Shown: piece by piece, positions 32,018-41,738 of the stretch
How the letters are laid out: each line of letters begins with the position of its first letter
Position numbering within the stretch: the first letter of the stretch is position 1
Assembly: GCF_000758705.1 (NCBI RefSeq)
Contig: NZ_CP009287.1
Span: forward strand, 2,480,001 to 2,544,000
DNA: 64,000 nucleotides
Source of the DNA: Paenibacillus graminis
Lineage (GTDB): Bacteria > Bacillota > Bacilli > Paenibacillales > Paenibacillaceae
Direction: 5' to 3'
Program-made: the position numbers and the translations under genes
Notes under the pieces: generated by a model
Database searches by the model: none
The model's input: only the letters and a program-made list of their open reading frames with translations
What the model was told of the DNA's origin: nothing

Positions 32018-32998
32018 CTAGAATAGTTTGCTGTCTTTGTCATACCAGCCGGCCAGTTTGTTGGCTACCAGTACCAGAATGAAGCCAAAGACGGATTGAT
32101 AGAGCGTGATGGCTGAAGCAAAGCCGAATTCTCCGGAACGGATGGCTGTGCGGTATACATACACATCGATAATATCGGTAGTAGGCAGAAGCAGCGGATT
32201 CAGAAAGGTTACTCCCATAATCATGCTGAGATCGCCTTTCAGCATGCCCCCAATGCCCAGCAGCGTCATTAGAATGATCGACGGAATAAGCATGGGCACG
32301 GTAATCTTAGTAATAATCTGCCACCTGGAGGCACCATCGATTTTTGCGGCTTCATAATAGGAAGTGTCGATGCCCTGCAGGACCGCATAATAGATGATGG
32401 CGCCGTAGCCGGCGCTTTTCCAGATATTCGCCAGCACCAGAATGATTACGAACAGCCAGGGGCTGGAATACCAGTCGACCTGGGAGAAGCCAAGCGTCTG
32501 GAGCAGCTGGTTCATAATGCCTTTGTCGTAATCCAGCAGGGAGAACAGAATGGCTCCGATAATAATCCAAGAAATAAAATACGGGAAAAACATGACGCTC
32601 TGCGTGATTTTGATAAACCATTTGCTGCGCAGCTCATTCAGGATAATGGCGATGGCTACTGAAAAAAAAGTGCCGGTCAGCATATAAAGCGCATTTAGCA
32701 TCACTGTGTTGCGTGTAGCCCTAAGAGAGTCTTCCATACTGGAGAAGAAAAACTCGAAATTGGAGAAACCGGCCCACGGGCTGCCGAAGATTCCGTCGTT
32801 GAAGTTGTAATTCTTAAAAACAAGAATCAGACCGCTCATCGGCAGATAAGCAAAAAGAATTAGAATGATGATTCCCGGAAGAGCGAGCAGGTATAGGGTG
32901 CTGTCCTTCCTTAGGGATTTACGGAAGCTTTTGGCTCTGGCCGTCCTGATCCCCGGACTTAGCCGTCCCTGTGTCTCCGGTGTAGCCTCTTGCATCAT
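32018..32998 (-). CDS. Carbohydrate ABC transporter permease, LplB-like
   Basis: First gene of the third CUT1 importer, 326 residues with a cytoplasmic N-terminal tail of about 35 residues and six helices. The EAA loop is YYEAAKIDGASR with TVPMLIPS. It starts at the ATG at 32998 (or 32995) after AAAGGAGTG. Just upstream lie two catabolite-responsive-element-like sites (33049-33062 and a consensus copy at 33089-33102), so the operon is probably repressed by CcpA on preferred sugars, besides activation by the YesS-like regulator encoded next to it. Confidence 0.92.
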   Translation of the reverse strand: MMQEATPETQGRLSPGIRTARAKSFRKSLRKDSTLYLLALPGIIILILFAYLPMSGLILVFKNYNFNDGIFGSPWAGFSNFEFFFSSMEDSLRATRNTVMLNALYMLTGTFFSVAIAIILNELRSKWFIKITQSVMFFPYFISWIIIGAILFSLLDYDKGIMNQLLQTLGFSQVDWYSSPWLFVIILVLANIWKSAGYGAIIYYAVLQGIDTSYYEAAKIDGASRWQIITKITVPMLIPSIILMTLLGIGGMLKGDLSMIMGVTFLNPLLLPTTDIIDVYVYRTAIRSGEFGFASAITLYQSVFGFILVLVANKLAGWYDKDSKLF

Positions 32999-33048
32999 TA
33001 ACAGTCCACTCCTTTATACTAGCGTTGTCATTGCTGTCCCTTGTTTCA

Positions 33049-33102
33049 GGAAAACGCTTTACATGGAAAATCATAAATCGGCCAAGGATGTAAACGCTAT
33101 CA
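33049..33102 (-). promoter_or_regulatory. Two catabolite-responsive elements (cre) upstream of the LplB-like gene
   Basis: TGTAAACGCTATCA at 33089-33102 matches the cre consensus TGWAARCGYTWNCW at all 14 positions. GGAAAACGCTTTAC at 33049-33062 matches the core on the other strand with a few outer mismatches. Both lie 50 to 105 bases before the transporter start codon, within or near its promoter. Confidence 0.65.
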
Positions 33103-33254
33103 TAATAAACGGAAAAAAGTTAAAAAAGCGGGAAAGAGCAGGTTAAAAAAACGAAAAAGATATCACTTTTTTGTTCTTTAGGCATGTAAAAGCCCTCTTT
33201 ATGGGGGAATTCCACAGAATATGCGAGGTGAAGGTGTAACATTAAAAGTGACAA

Positions 33255-33300
33255 AAGGGGATGTCCCCGGCTGTAAAAATGCTGCCGGGACATCCCCTTC
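33255..33300. terminator. Terminator after the YesS-like regulator
   Basis: A stem of about 16 base pairs (AAGGGGATGTCCCCGGC against GCCGGGACATCCCCTT, one bulge) lies just beyond the stop of the minus-strand regulator gene; AAAA flanks it. Confidence 0.75.
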
Positions 33301-33320
33301 GTTCCTTGCTTATGGGTCAA

Positions 33321-35555
33321 TCAGGACGATTCCTGTTGCTGCAGAATATGATTCATTCTCCATTTGGAGGGTGTAACCCCAAAACGCTTCTTAAACTGGG
33401 TTGTAAAATAGGTACTGCTATTGTAGCCTACTTTCTCGGCAATTTCCCGGATATCTAAGCCAAGCTCAGTGACTAATAACATCTGTGCCTGCTCCAGGCG
33501 CAGCAGGTTGACGAAATCGGGAAAGCTGCAGTTTACTTCGTCGGCAATCAGCCTGCTGAGATAAGCGGGGCTTAGCGACAGCTTGTCGGCAAGCGCATTA
33601 AGGGATAGCCTGGAGTCGTCATAATGATCTCTGATATAACAAATGGCTTCTACAGCAATGCTCTTGGTCTGTACAGCCCTCATCCCCGCAATTCGCTCAA
33701 GGGCGGTGTAACAGCTATCGACAATCCAATGCAGCAGCTTGTCATAGCTTTGGATCTGCCAGATGCGCTGGTAATTATCGAGAAAGCCGGATTGCTGAAC
33801 GTCCGCATTAAGCTCGGCCGTGCGGCTGAGCTCAAAGGCCAGTCTCGACAAGGCGATAGTGGCAGACTCGGCGCGGTAACTGCAGGCTACTGCCAGCAAT
33901 CGTTCCACCGCCTGCGGAATATGGCCCGAAAGCTCCGTCTGCCTAACGGCTTGCAGCACCGGTTCAAGGGCGCTGTCAGGCATGGGGCTGCTGTTGAGAT
34001 GAATGGTATCATCCGCAAAGATGATGTTCTGCTGCACATGGAATTTAATATACTGCAGGCTGTCCGCAGCTTCATTATATTTAGCCCTCAGCAGGTTCAA
34101 ATCATCCGTCAGCCCGCTGATGCCTAAGGCGCAGCAGACACCCGAATCCTGAAGCTGGGCTGCAATGCCTTCCCATTTGCCGCGGAACAAGGCGTAATCG
34201 TCGAAGCTGCCGCTTCTCAGCTCGCTTAGAATAAGCACGGCAGTTCCCTGATGCGGACGGAAGGATTGAACCGCCGCAAGTTCGAAGAAGGCAAGTTCAA
34301 CCTGCTTAATGCCCTCCCCGAAGGTCTGCCCGGAGCCTTCAGATTGTTCGGACTCCAGCAAAGTCAGTACGCATACACAAAACGCTCCTCCGGAGGCGGC
34401 TATGCTCATCAGCGGCGTACTGCTGTTCTCCGGTGCTCCCCGGGGGGACAGCAGCCACCGCATCAAGGCGCTGTCATCGCTTTCTTTCTTGAGCTGTTCC
34501 AGCTTCACGCCAATCTGCTCCAGTTCCTGGCTCACGGTATCGAAATCACCGCCTGTCTTCAGCACCTCTTCATTGCCGGATAGGTGAATGATATTGCCGA
34601 ACAGCCGGCCAATCGGCTTATACATCTGCCGCGAGATTAGGTTAGCGGTTATGGAAGCGGCGATAATCAATGCTAAGCACAGACCGGTCATCAGATTGCG
34701 GGCATTGGAGATATCGCGGATGCTGTCCTTGTAGGAAGTCTCTGACACAAACCACAGCTTGTCCGCAGCAGAATATACATAGGTAATCAGCTGCGGCTCT
34801 CCGCTTCCCCTATAGACAAAGGAGCCTCTTTCCGAGGAGGAAGCTGCCACCTGCTTCAGCATGCCCTCTTCCAGCGGGGTGCCGGACAGTGCACTGTGCA
34901 TGAGCACGGATGCGCTCCCGTCCAGCACCGCGTAACGGGTGGCTTCTCCTTCTTTTTGCGTGAACAGATTGTTCTGCAGCTTGCCCAGATTGACGGTCAG
35001 TGCTACCGCCCCGTTATATTCACTGTCTGCAAACGCCCGGTCATTATAGAACACGGTGAGCAGGGTGATTGGGGTACCGTTATTTAAGGTTGCTTCCCAC
35101 AGAAACGGAGATTCAACAATCACATTATTCCGCATCCGCGAGAACAGCTCCAGCTTAGATTCCGGGCTTAGCGGCAGGTTCTCAAACATCGCAACGGGTT
35201 CTTTTACCCCCATGATGTAGGCGTTCTCCATATACTGGTTAACAACCAGCGCTCCGCGGATTTGGCTTAAGGCACTGTACAGCTGGTCGCTCCAGCTCGT
35301 GTCTCCGTTCATCATGAGGGCGTTGATGTTCGGGTTCCTATAGAAATCCATAGCGTAATTCTGGACAATCTCTTTATAGTTAATAAAAACGGTTTCAGTA
35401 TTCACCAGCACATTCTGATTCGCCTTGTTGACATTATCTATCGTAATATTCCGGTACCAATAAAAGATCACAACGGCCAGTACAAGAATGCAGCAGACGG
35501 ATATTGCGGTCAGGCTCATAAAAAAGCGGGTGTATAATCTCTTTCTTTTTCCCAA
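33321..35555 (-). CDS. Membrane-anchored AraC-family regulator, YesS-like
   Basis: One-component regulator of about 744 residues. An N-terminal helix (near residues 15-38) and a second helix near residue 300 enclose an extracellular sensor of about 260 residues. A cytoplasmic linker follows, and the last 100 residues form an AraC-type double helix-turn-helix (LSLNALADKLSLS... EKVGYNSSTYFTTQFKKRFGVTPSKWR). YesS-type proteins sense oligosaccharides outside the cell and activate pectin/rhamnogalacturonan loci. The TTG at 35555 has AAGGGGTGA five bases ahead; the GTG at 35564 lies inside that site. It sits between the transporter operon and the divergent GH43 gene and probably controls both. Confidence 0.88.
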   Translation of the reverse strand: MGKRKRLYTRFFMSLTAISVCCILVLAVVIFYWYRNITIDNVNKANQNVLVNTETVFINYKEIVQNYAMDFYRNPNINALMMNGDTSWSDQLYSALSQIRGALVVNQYMENAYIMGVKEPVAMFENLPLSPESKLELFSRMRNNVIVESPFLWEATLNNGTPITLLTVFYNDRAFADSEYNGAVALTVNLGKLQNNLFTQKEGEATRYAVLDGSASVLMHSALSGTPLEEGMLKQVAASSSERGSFVYRGSGEPQLITYVYSAADKLWFVSETSYKDSIRDISNARNLMTGLCLALIIAASITANLISRQMYKPIGRLFGNIIHLSGNEEVLKTGGDFDTVSQELEQIGVKLEQLKKESDDSALMRWLLSPRGAPENSSTPLMSIAASGGAFCVCVLTLLESEQSEGSGQTFGEGIKQVELAFFELAAVQSFRPHQGTAVLILSELRSGSFDDYALFRGKWEGIAAQLQDSGVCCALGISGLTDDLNLLRAKYNEAADSLQYIKFHVQQNIIFADDTIHLNSSPMPDSALEPVLQAVRQTELSGHIPQAVERLLAVACSYRAESATIALSRLAFELSRTAELNADVQQSGFLDNYQRIWQIQSYDKLLHWIVDSCYTALERIAGMRAVQTKSIAVEAICYIRDHYDDSRLSLNALADKLSLSPAYLSRLIADEVNCSFPDFVNLLRLEQAQMLLVTELGLDIREIAEKVGYNSSTYFTTQFKKRFGVTPSKWRMNHILQQQESS

Positions 35556-35757
35556 GCTGCTCACCCCTTAAAGGAAAATCCTATTACCCCCATTCTAGAG
35601 GGAAAAGCCATTCGCTGACAAGGAGTGAAATATCGGCAATATAGCATGAAAGTATAAAAACGAAGAAATAGAACATAGAAAATACAAGAAAGTTAAACTT
35701 ATACAAACTATAATTGGTGGTGCTTACATTTGAATTGTTTTGAGGAGGATTACTGTA

Positions 35758-37323
35758 ATGAGAACATTCCGCAATCCGGTGCTGCCGGGATTTTATCCTG
35801 ACCCTTCCGCGATCCGCGTAGGCGAAGATTATTACCTTGTGACTTCAAGCTTTGAGTTTTTTCCGGGCGTTCCTATCTTCCACAGCAAGGATCTGGTCAA
35901 CTGGCGCCAGCTCGGCCATGTCCTGGACCGTCCGTCCCAGCTCAATCTGGATCACGCTATCCCCTCCATGGGTATTTGGGCACCGACGCTCCGCTACCAT
36001 GAAGGAGTCTTTTATATGATTACTACTTATGTTGATAATGACAAAAACCAGCACAATTTCTATGTGACAGCAACCGATCCGGCCGGAGACTGGTCTGACC
36101 CCGTATGGCTGGAAGATGCACCAGGCATTGATTCCTCGTTGTTCTTCGATGATGACGGTAAGGTGTATTATACTGGCAACCGGGTTCCGCCGGAAGGACA
36201 GGATTATCCGAAGCATATGGATATTTGGCTGCAGGAGATCGATCTTAGCCAAGGCAGGCTGATTGGTCCGAAGCATAGCATATGGCAAGGCGCCCTTAAG
36301 GTGGCTCATGCCCAGGAGGGCCCCCATATTTATAAAATCGGCGCCTGGTATTACGTCCTGATTGCCGAAGGCGGCACTGGGCATACTCATGCGATAACGA
36401 TTGCCAGAAGCAAGAGTGTGACGGGTCCTTATGAGGGCCATAAAGCCAATCCGATTTTGACCCACCGACATCTCGGCAGAGCTTATCCCATCGTCAATGT
36501 TGGACATGGGGAGCTTGTGGAGACCCAGCACGGTGACTGGTGGATGTTCTGTCTGGCTTCGCGGACCTGCGGCGGCTATTACCGCAATTTGGGACGCGAA
36601 ACCTTCCTGACACCGGTCATATGGGAGAATGAATGGCCGGTGGTCAACCCCGGCAAAGGCGTGCTCGAATGGGAGACGGCGGCTCCCGATTTGCCGGAGA
36701 CCAAGTGGCCGGAGCTGCCTGCACGCGATGAGTTTACGGGCAGTGAGCTTGCGCTGATCTGGAATTTCCTGCGGACACCGCGGGGGGAATTCTGGAGTCT
36801 CACCGAGAAGCCTGGATTCCTCCGGCTTCATTTGAAGGCAGAGCGGCTCTCGGAGATTGCCAATCCATCCTATCTCGGCAGACGCCAGCAGCATTTGAGC
36901 TTCAGGGCGGCGGCTGACCTGACGTTTCGTCCCGCTGCTGAAGGGGAAGTTGCCGGACTGGTCCTCCTCCAGAATGCAGATTACCACTTCCGGTATGAAT
37001 TGGGGCTGGAGGCAGGTCAACGTGTGCTGCAGTTGATCCAACGAATGGGCGGCAGCGAACAACTGCTGGTATCTGTTCCATATCCGCAGGATCAGGTGCA
37101 GCTTAAGGTGGAAGCCAGAGGACAAGAATACAGCTTCTATTACAGATCCTCTGAAGCCGCCAAGTGGACAGCCTACCTCGAACAGGCTGATGGCAGAGTG
37201 CTCAGCACCGATCTGGCCGGAGGTTTTACAGGAGCTTATATCGGGATGTACACAAGCTCCCAAGGCGCGAAGAGCGAAAACTATGCCGATTTTGACTGGT
37301 TCAGCTATGAAGGACTTGAATAA
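35758..37323 (+). CDS. Glycoside hydrolase family 43 (beta-xylosidase or alpha-arabinofuranosidase)
   Basis: Cytoplasmic hydrolase of 521 residues without a signal peptide. The five-bladed propeller has the catalytic base Asp in FYPDPSAIR, the pKa-modulating Asp in PGIDSSLF and the acid Glu in AQEGPH; a C-terminal beta-sandwich (about residues 330-521) resembles the GH43 C2 domain. Start at 35758 with GAGGAGG upstream. Members of this subfamily release xylose or arabinose from short side chains; the pectin setting slightly favours arabinose, but the sequence does not decide. It begins a probable operon with the GH28 gene 18 bases downstream. Confidence 0.9.
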   Translation: MRTFRNPVLPGFYPDPSAIRVGEDYYLVTSSFEFFPGVPIFHSKDLVNWRQLGHVLDRPSQLNLDHAIPSMGIWAPTLRYHEGVFYMITTYVDNDKNQHNFYVTATDPAGDWSDPVWLEDAPGIDSSLFFDDDGKVYYTGNRVPPEGQDYPKHMDIWLQEIDLSQGRLIGPKHSIWQGALKVAHAQEGPHIYKIGAWYYVLIAEGGTGHTHAITIARSKSVTGPYEGHKANPILTHRHLGRAYPIVNVGHGELVETQHGDWWMFCLASRTCGGYYRNLGRETFLTPVIWENEWPVVNPGKGVLEWETAAPDLPETKWPELPARDEFTGSELALIWNFLRTPRGEFWSLTEKPGFLRLHLKAERLSEIANPSYLGRRQQHLSFRAAADLTFRPAAEGEVAGLVLLQNADYHFRYELGLEAGQRVLQLIQRMGGSEQLLVSVPYPQDQVQLKVEARGQEYSFYYRSSEAAKWTAYLEQADGRVLSTDLAGGFTGAYIGMYTSSQGAKSENYADFDWFSYEGLE

Positions 37324-37341
37324 CAGGGGAGGTAAAGTTCA

Positions 37342-38796
37342 ATGAGCAGCAATCCGGTAACAATAACTTATCCGGTTCCAGAGCTTCCCCGGATTCCGGA
37401 ACGGACTTTTGTAATCACGGACTATGGGGCAGAAGAAGGAGGACTTGCCCTGTGCACCCCCGCTATTCAGGCTGCACTGGACGCTTGCGCTGCCATGGGG
37501 GGCGGAAAGGTTGTCATTCCAACCGGTATCTGGCGCACGGGACCGCTTACTCTGCACAGCAGGATTCATCTGAGTGTAGACAAGGGGGCATTGGTGCAGT
37601 TTGACCCGGACTACACCTTATATCCGCTGCTCTCTTCCCATTACGAGGGGAATGCGGGCTGGCGCTGTCAGGCTCCGCTCGATGGTGAAGGCCTAAGCGA
37701 TGTGGCAATCACCGGAGAGGGCATATTCGACGGCAGCGGCGAAGGCTGGCGTCCGGTCAAGCGGTTCAAGATGACGGAGAAGCAGTGGAACCACCTGACC
37801 GGATCCGGAGGTGTGCTTGATCCGCAGGGTGAAGCATGGTGGCCTTCCCGGGAAGCCATGGAGGGAGAAGACTTCTGCCGGAAGCTGCGGGACGAGGGAG
37901 AAACCGGCATGGAGGCGTTTCTTCCCGCCCGTGCATATCTGCGGCCAACGCTGCTTAGCCTCCGCAACTGCCGGCGGGTGCTGCTGGACGGGCCAACCTT
38001 TCAAAATTCACCTGCCTGGTGTCTTCATCCTATGGGCTGCGAGCAGATTACCGTGCGGAATGTTCAGGTACGTAATCCCTGGTATTCGCAGAACGGGGAT
38101 GGCCTCGATTTGGAATCCTGCACTCATGCTCTAGTTGAGCACAGCAGCTTCGATGTAGGGGATGACGCCATCTGTCTCAAGTCGGGCAAGGATGAGGAAG
38201 GCCGTAAGCGGGGGATGCCCTGCCGGTATATTACCATCCGGAATTGCACGGTATATCACGGACATGGAGGAGTGGTGATCGGCAGCGAGATGTCCGGAGG
38301 GGTGCATGCAGTTCGGGTAAGCGACTGTCTGTTCATCGGCACGGACATTGGCCTGCGGTTCAAAAGCACCCGGGGAAGAGGCGGGGTGGTGGAGGATATT
38401 CTAATGGAGAACATCAACATGACCGGAATCATCCACGAGGCCGTATCCTTTCATATGTTCTATGCAGGGGTTGAAGGATCGGAAGGGTATGACGAGCAGG
38501 TATTTTCGGTTACAGAGGAAACTCCCCAGTTCCGGAAGATTACACTGAGGAACATTGTGTGCCATGGAGCGGCAACCGCGCTGCTCGTGAATGGGCTGCC
38601 GGAGATGCCGCTCGCTGATCTCACCATTGAGAAATTCCACGCAGTGAGTGAACGGGGAATTGTCCTGCGGTATGCCACGGGACTATCGCTGGACCGCATC
38701 TGGTTACAGAACGCGGAAATGCCGAAGATAACAGCGCATAGATGCAGCCGAGTCACACTCACCCATTCCGAAGATTTGAGCATTACTGAGAAATAA
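37342..38796 (+). CDS. Glycoside hydrolase family 28 (polygalacturonase-like)
   Basis: Right-handed parallel beta-helix pectinase of 484 residues. The GH28 catalytic features are present: NGDGLDLES (Asp), GDDAICLKSG (Asp pair) and GHGGVVIGSEMSGG (His), and the characteristic RFKSTRGRGG. It lacks a signal peptide, so it should act in the cytoplasm as an exo-acting galacturonidase on imported oligogalacturonides, like other intracellular GH28 enzymes of Firmicutes. The gene lies 18 bases after GH43. The convergent AraC regulator gene ends 9 bases beyond it. Confidence 0.92.
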   Translation: MSSNPVTITYPVPELPRIPERTFVITDYGAEEGGLALCTPAIQAALDACAAMGGGKVVIPTGIWRTGPLTLHSRIHLSVDKGALVQFDPDYTLYPLLSSHYEGNAGWRCQAPLDGEGLSDVAITGEGIFDGSGEGWRPVKRFKMTEKQWNHLTGSGGVLDPQGEAWWPSREAMEGEDFCRKLRDEGETGMEAFLPARAYLRPTLLSLRNCRRVLLDGPTFQNSPAWCLHPMGCEQITVRNVQVRNPWYSQNGDGLDLESCTHALVEHSSFDVGDDAICLKSGKDEEGRKRGMPCRYITIRNCTVYHGHGGVVIGSEMSGGVHAVRVSDCLFIGTDIGLRFKSTRGRGGVVEDILMENINMTGIIHEAVSFHMFYAGVEGSEGYDEQVFSVTEETPQFRKITLRNIVCHGAATALLVNGLPEMPLADLTIEKFHAVSERGIVLRYATGLSLDRIWLQNAEMPKITAHRCSRVTLTHSEDLSITEK

Positions 38797-38804
38797 ATTA
38801 ATGG

Positions 38805-39689
38805 CTATTGATGATAAAAGTCCGTCTTGACCTTCCGCGAAGGATGTGACCTTGCTTCTTTCCGATATTGGAGCGGGGTCAGACCGGTTGACTTTTTGAA
38901 TGTTTTATTGAAATGGGAGAGATGTTCAAATCCGACAGCGGAGGCGATCTCTTGAATTTTGCCTGCAGACCCGGCAAGCAGGCGTTCGGCTTCCCTTACG
39001 CGGACATGAACGATGTATTCCCGGAAGTGAAAACCTGTCAGCCTGTGAAATACCCGGCTCAAGTATGAAGGGCTAATGTAAAAATTATTCGCAGTCTCCT
39101 CCAGGGTAAGGGCTTCACGGTAGTGTTCGCGGATATAGGTGGCGACATCGGTTACCAGATGATGAAGCGGATGTCTGGTCCCGCCGGCCTGTGAGATGTT
39201 CTCTGAACGCTGGAGGAGAATCATCAGCTCGGTGAATAAAGTGATTACGCTGGTTTCGTAATAGGACCGCTGCAGCCGGCATTCTTCCAGTATCCGGTTC
39301 ATCAGGCTTTCCGCTTCGTCCTGCTCGCGCAGGGTCAGCTTGAACAAACGGTACCCGCGGTCTTGAAACCAGATGGCTTCATTCCGCAGGGAAGGCGGCA
39401 GAAGGGCGGGATCATAATTAATCAGAATCCGTTCAAATTCGGCGACTTCAGAGCTTGCTGTGGAATGAATTTCCCGGCCGGGAATAAGAATAAGCTCTCC
39501 CTTATGAACCGTAATGACCCGGTCGTCCACAAAGTATACGCGCTCCCCCTGCATCAGATAGTACAGCTCGGTTAAATCGTGGCTGTGGGGACGCGGCATT
39601 GCGGTGATGCCTTTACGTTTCATATGCTGGATGCTGTAGCGGCCTTCTTCAATATGATATTTGTGATTGGGGCTGGTCAGGCTGGTCAT
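38805..39689 (-). CDS. AraC-family regulator with cupin-type sensor
   Basis: Cytoplasmic transcription factor of 294 residues. The N-terminal 150 residues form a cupin-like AraC sensor (PRPHSHDLTELYYL, GELILIPG) and the C-terminal 100 residues hold the double helix-turn-helix (LTLEETANNFYISPSYLSRVFHRLTG... GFEHLSHFNKTFKKSTG). It is divergent from the pectinesterase gene with 73 bases between them and convergent with GH28. It probably activates the pectinesterase-esterase-GH105 operon in response to a cytoplasmic sugar, complementing the membrane YesS-like sensor. Start has GAAGAGGAGA upstream. Confidence 0.9.
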   Translation of the reverse strand: MTSLTSPNHKYHIEEGRYSIQHMKRKGITAMPRPHSHDLTELYYLMQGERVYFVDDRVITVHKGELILIPGREIHSTASSEVAEFERILINYDPALLPPSLRNEAIWFQDRGYRLFKLTLREQDEAESLMNRILEECRLQRSYYETSVITLFTELMILLQRSENISQAGGTRHPLHHLVTDVATYIREHYREALTLEETANNFYISPSYLSRVFHRLTGFHFREYIVHVRVREAERLLAGSAGKIQEIASAVGFEHLSHFNKTFKKSTGLTPLQYRKEARSHPSRKVKTDFYHQ

Positions 39690-39762
39690 AATTCTCCTCT
39701 TCTCTTACGAAGCGTTACGGTTATTATAGAATAAATACAGGTTCATAGGAAAGGAGCCGCAG

Positions 39763-40653
39763 ATGTTAATTACAGTCTCTAAGAGTGTCGATGAAGGATT
39801 CAGCAGTCTACAGGCAGCGCTGGATTCCATTCCGCAGGAATATAAGGAAGCAGTAACGATTCGCATCAAACCCGGCATTTACGAGGAAAAGATTACAGTG
39901 AAACAGGGAACGCCTCCGGTTCTCCTGCTGGGGGAGGACACGAATTCCACCATCATCACCTGGTCAGACAACGCCCACACTTTAGGTCCGGACGGAGAGC
40001 CGCTTGGCACGTTCAAATCCGGCACCCTGAATGTATTTGCTGAGCATTTCACGGCTGAGAATCTGACCATCCGGAATGCATCCGGTCCCGGCACCGGTCA
40101 GGCGGTGGCTGCTTTTGTAGATGCAGGCTATGCCGTATTCCGGCGTGTACGCCTGCTGGGTGACCAGGATACTTTGTATACGGGGCAAGGGAAACAATAT
40201 TATAACGAGTGCTGCATTGAAGGCGATGTGGATTATATTTTTGGCGCTGCTACGGCTTTGTTTGAACGCTGCCGGCTGCATAATAAGCGTTCCAGAGGAT
40301 ATATTACAGCCGCATCAACACCTGAAGGTGCACCGTTTGGGTATGTGTTCCTCGATTGTGAAATTACCAGCGGTGAAGGTGTAAGCGAAGTGTATCTTGG
40401 ACGCCCTTGGCGGCCTTATGCCCATGTGGCCTTTATCCGCACTGTCATGGACAGTTCGATTATCGGGGAAGGCTGGCATAACTGGGGGCAGCCGGACAGG
40501 GAGGAGACCAGCCGCTATGAAGAGTATGGCAGCAGTGGCCCGGGGGCCAATCCTGAAGCCAGAGCTGCCTGGTCGCGGCAGCTGATTCCACAGGAAGCGG
40601 CGAAGTATAGGGTGCTGGCCGTGCTTGACGGCTGGCATCCCGAAGGCTATTAA
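39763..40653 (+). CDS. Pectinesterase (pectin methylesterase, CE8), intracellular form
   Basis: Carbohydrate esterase of 296 residues that removes methyl groups from galacturonic acid residues. The CE8 motifs are all present: GIYEEKI, the Gln pair region GQAVA, the acid/base Asp in GDQDTLY, the nucleophile Asp in GDVDYIFGAA, and LGRPWRPYAHV. There is no signal peptide, while most pectin methylesterases are secreted. Together with the cytoplasmic GH28 and GH105 this suggests that methylated oligomers are imported and demethylated inside. Ribosome site GGAAAGGAG precedes the ATG; the esterase gene follows by 17 bases. Confidence 0.93.
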   Translation: MLITVSKSVDEGFSSLQAALDSIPQEYKEAVTIRIKPGIYEEKITVKQGTPPVLLLGEDTNSTIITWSDNAHTLGPDGEPLGTFKSGTLNVFAEHFTAENLTIRNASGPGTGQAVAAFVDAGYAVFRRVRLLGDQDTLYTGQGKQYYNECCIEGDVDYIFGAATALFERCRLHNKRSRGYITAASTPEGAPFGYVFLDCEITSGEGVSEVYLGRPWRPYAHVAFIRTVMDSSIIGEGWHNWGQPDREETSRYEEYGSSGPGANPEARAAWSRQLIPQEAAKYRVLAVLDGWHPEGY

Positions 40654-40670
40654 GGGAAGGAGCACTTCGG

Positions 40671-41693
40671 ATGGAGCCTCTGGAACAATACATGCAAAAA
40701 CTGGCCGGCTCAACACAGCGCAATTCGGCTTTCAGCAAGGACCTCCCATTTCAGGAGTGGCGCGATGGACTTGCCGCAGCCTTTACGGAGCGGCTGGGCG
40801 GCTTTCCGGAAATAGCTGAGGAGCTGCAGCCGGTTCTTCTGGAACGTATAGTCTGCTCCGGGTATACCCGCGAACGTATAGAGATCACTACCTATGAAGG
40901 ACTTCGCATGCCGCTGTATCTTCTGATCCCGGATCAGCCGCTAACTACCCCTGCCCCTGCCGTACTTGCCATTCATGGACATGGCTATGGAAGCCGGGAG
41001 ATCGTCGGCTTGGATCCGGGCGGTGCGGAGCGGCTGGGAGATCCCGGGCTGCATAAGGACTTCGCCGTTTCACTGGCAGAACAGGGCTTTGTAGTAGCTG
41101 CACCGGAACTGCTCGGCTTTGGCGACAGACGTCTGGAAGAAGACCTGACCAGCGGCGAGCCTGGACGTAATTCCTGCTTCCGCCTGTCTTCGGCTCTGCT
41201 GATGGCCGGGAAGACGATGGCCGGTTACCGGATCTACGAAACCATGAGAGCTCTGGATTATTTGCAGACAAGGCATGAGGTGAAGGGCGAACGCATTGGA
41301 ATTATGGGGATTTCCGGCGGCGGACTGGTGGCTGGCTTCACAGCTGCGCTTGACGAGCGGATCGCTTGTGCGGTCGTAAGCGGGTATGCCAATACCTTCG
41401 CGGACAGTATTCTGACGCGCAATCATTGCCTCGACAATTATATTCCGGGGATATTGCGGGAAGCGGAGATGCCTGATCTTCTAGGCCTCATTGCCCCGCG
41501 CGGCCTGTTCCTCGAATCGGGCGATGCCGATCATCTGTTTGGCCCGCGGGGAGCAAAAATTGCTTTAGCCCGGCTGGAGACTATTTACGGGGCAGCACAT
41601 CATTCCGGGCAGGTTGAGGCGGACTTCTTCACCGGAGGTCATGAGATTCATGGTGAACCGGCCTTTGCCTGGCTGCGTAAGCAGCTTGCCTGA
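40671..41693 (+). CDS. Alpha/beta-hydrolase esterase (probable sugar acetylesterase)
   Basis: Cytoplasmic alpha/beta hydrolase of 340 residues of the dienelactone-hydrolase/acetyl-xylan-esterase-like kind. Visible features are the oxyanion segment HGHGYG, the nucleophile elbow GISGGG (Ser near residue 212), an Asp in SGDADHLFG and the catalytic His in GGHEIHGE. In a pectin operon between pectinesterase and GH105, removal of acetyl groups from galacturonic acid or xylose residues is the likely role; the substrate is inferred. It starts 17 bases after pectinesterase, behind GGGAAGGAG. Confidence 0.8.
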   Translation: MEPLEQYMQKLAGSTQRNSAFSKDLPFQEWRDGLAAAFTERLGGFPEIAEELQPVLLERIVCSGYTRERIEITTYEGLRMPLYLLIPDQPLTTPAPAVLAIHGHGYGSREIVGLDPGGAERLGDPGLHKDFAVSLAEQGFVVAAPELLGFGDRRLEEDLTSGEPGRNSCFRLSSALLMAGKTMAGYRIYETMRALDYLQTRHEVKGERIGIMGISGGGLVAGFTAALDERIACAVVSGYANTFADSILTRNHCLDNYIPGILREAEMPDLLGLIAPRGLFLESGDADHLFGPRGAKIALARLETIYGAAHHSGQVEADFFTGGHEIHGEPAFAWLRKQLA

Positions 41694-41738
41694 GCTTGAG
41701 ATTGACTTAGATGGATGATTAACGAAGGAGGAATAAAA

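Noticed and set aside
35845..37263. A 472-codon minus-strand frame opposite the GH43 gene
   Set aside because: Antisense shadow; the plus-strand GH43 catalytic triad and ribosome site are unambiguous.
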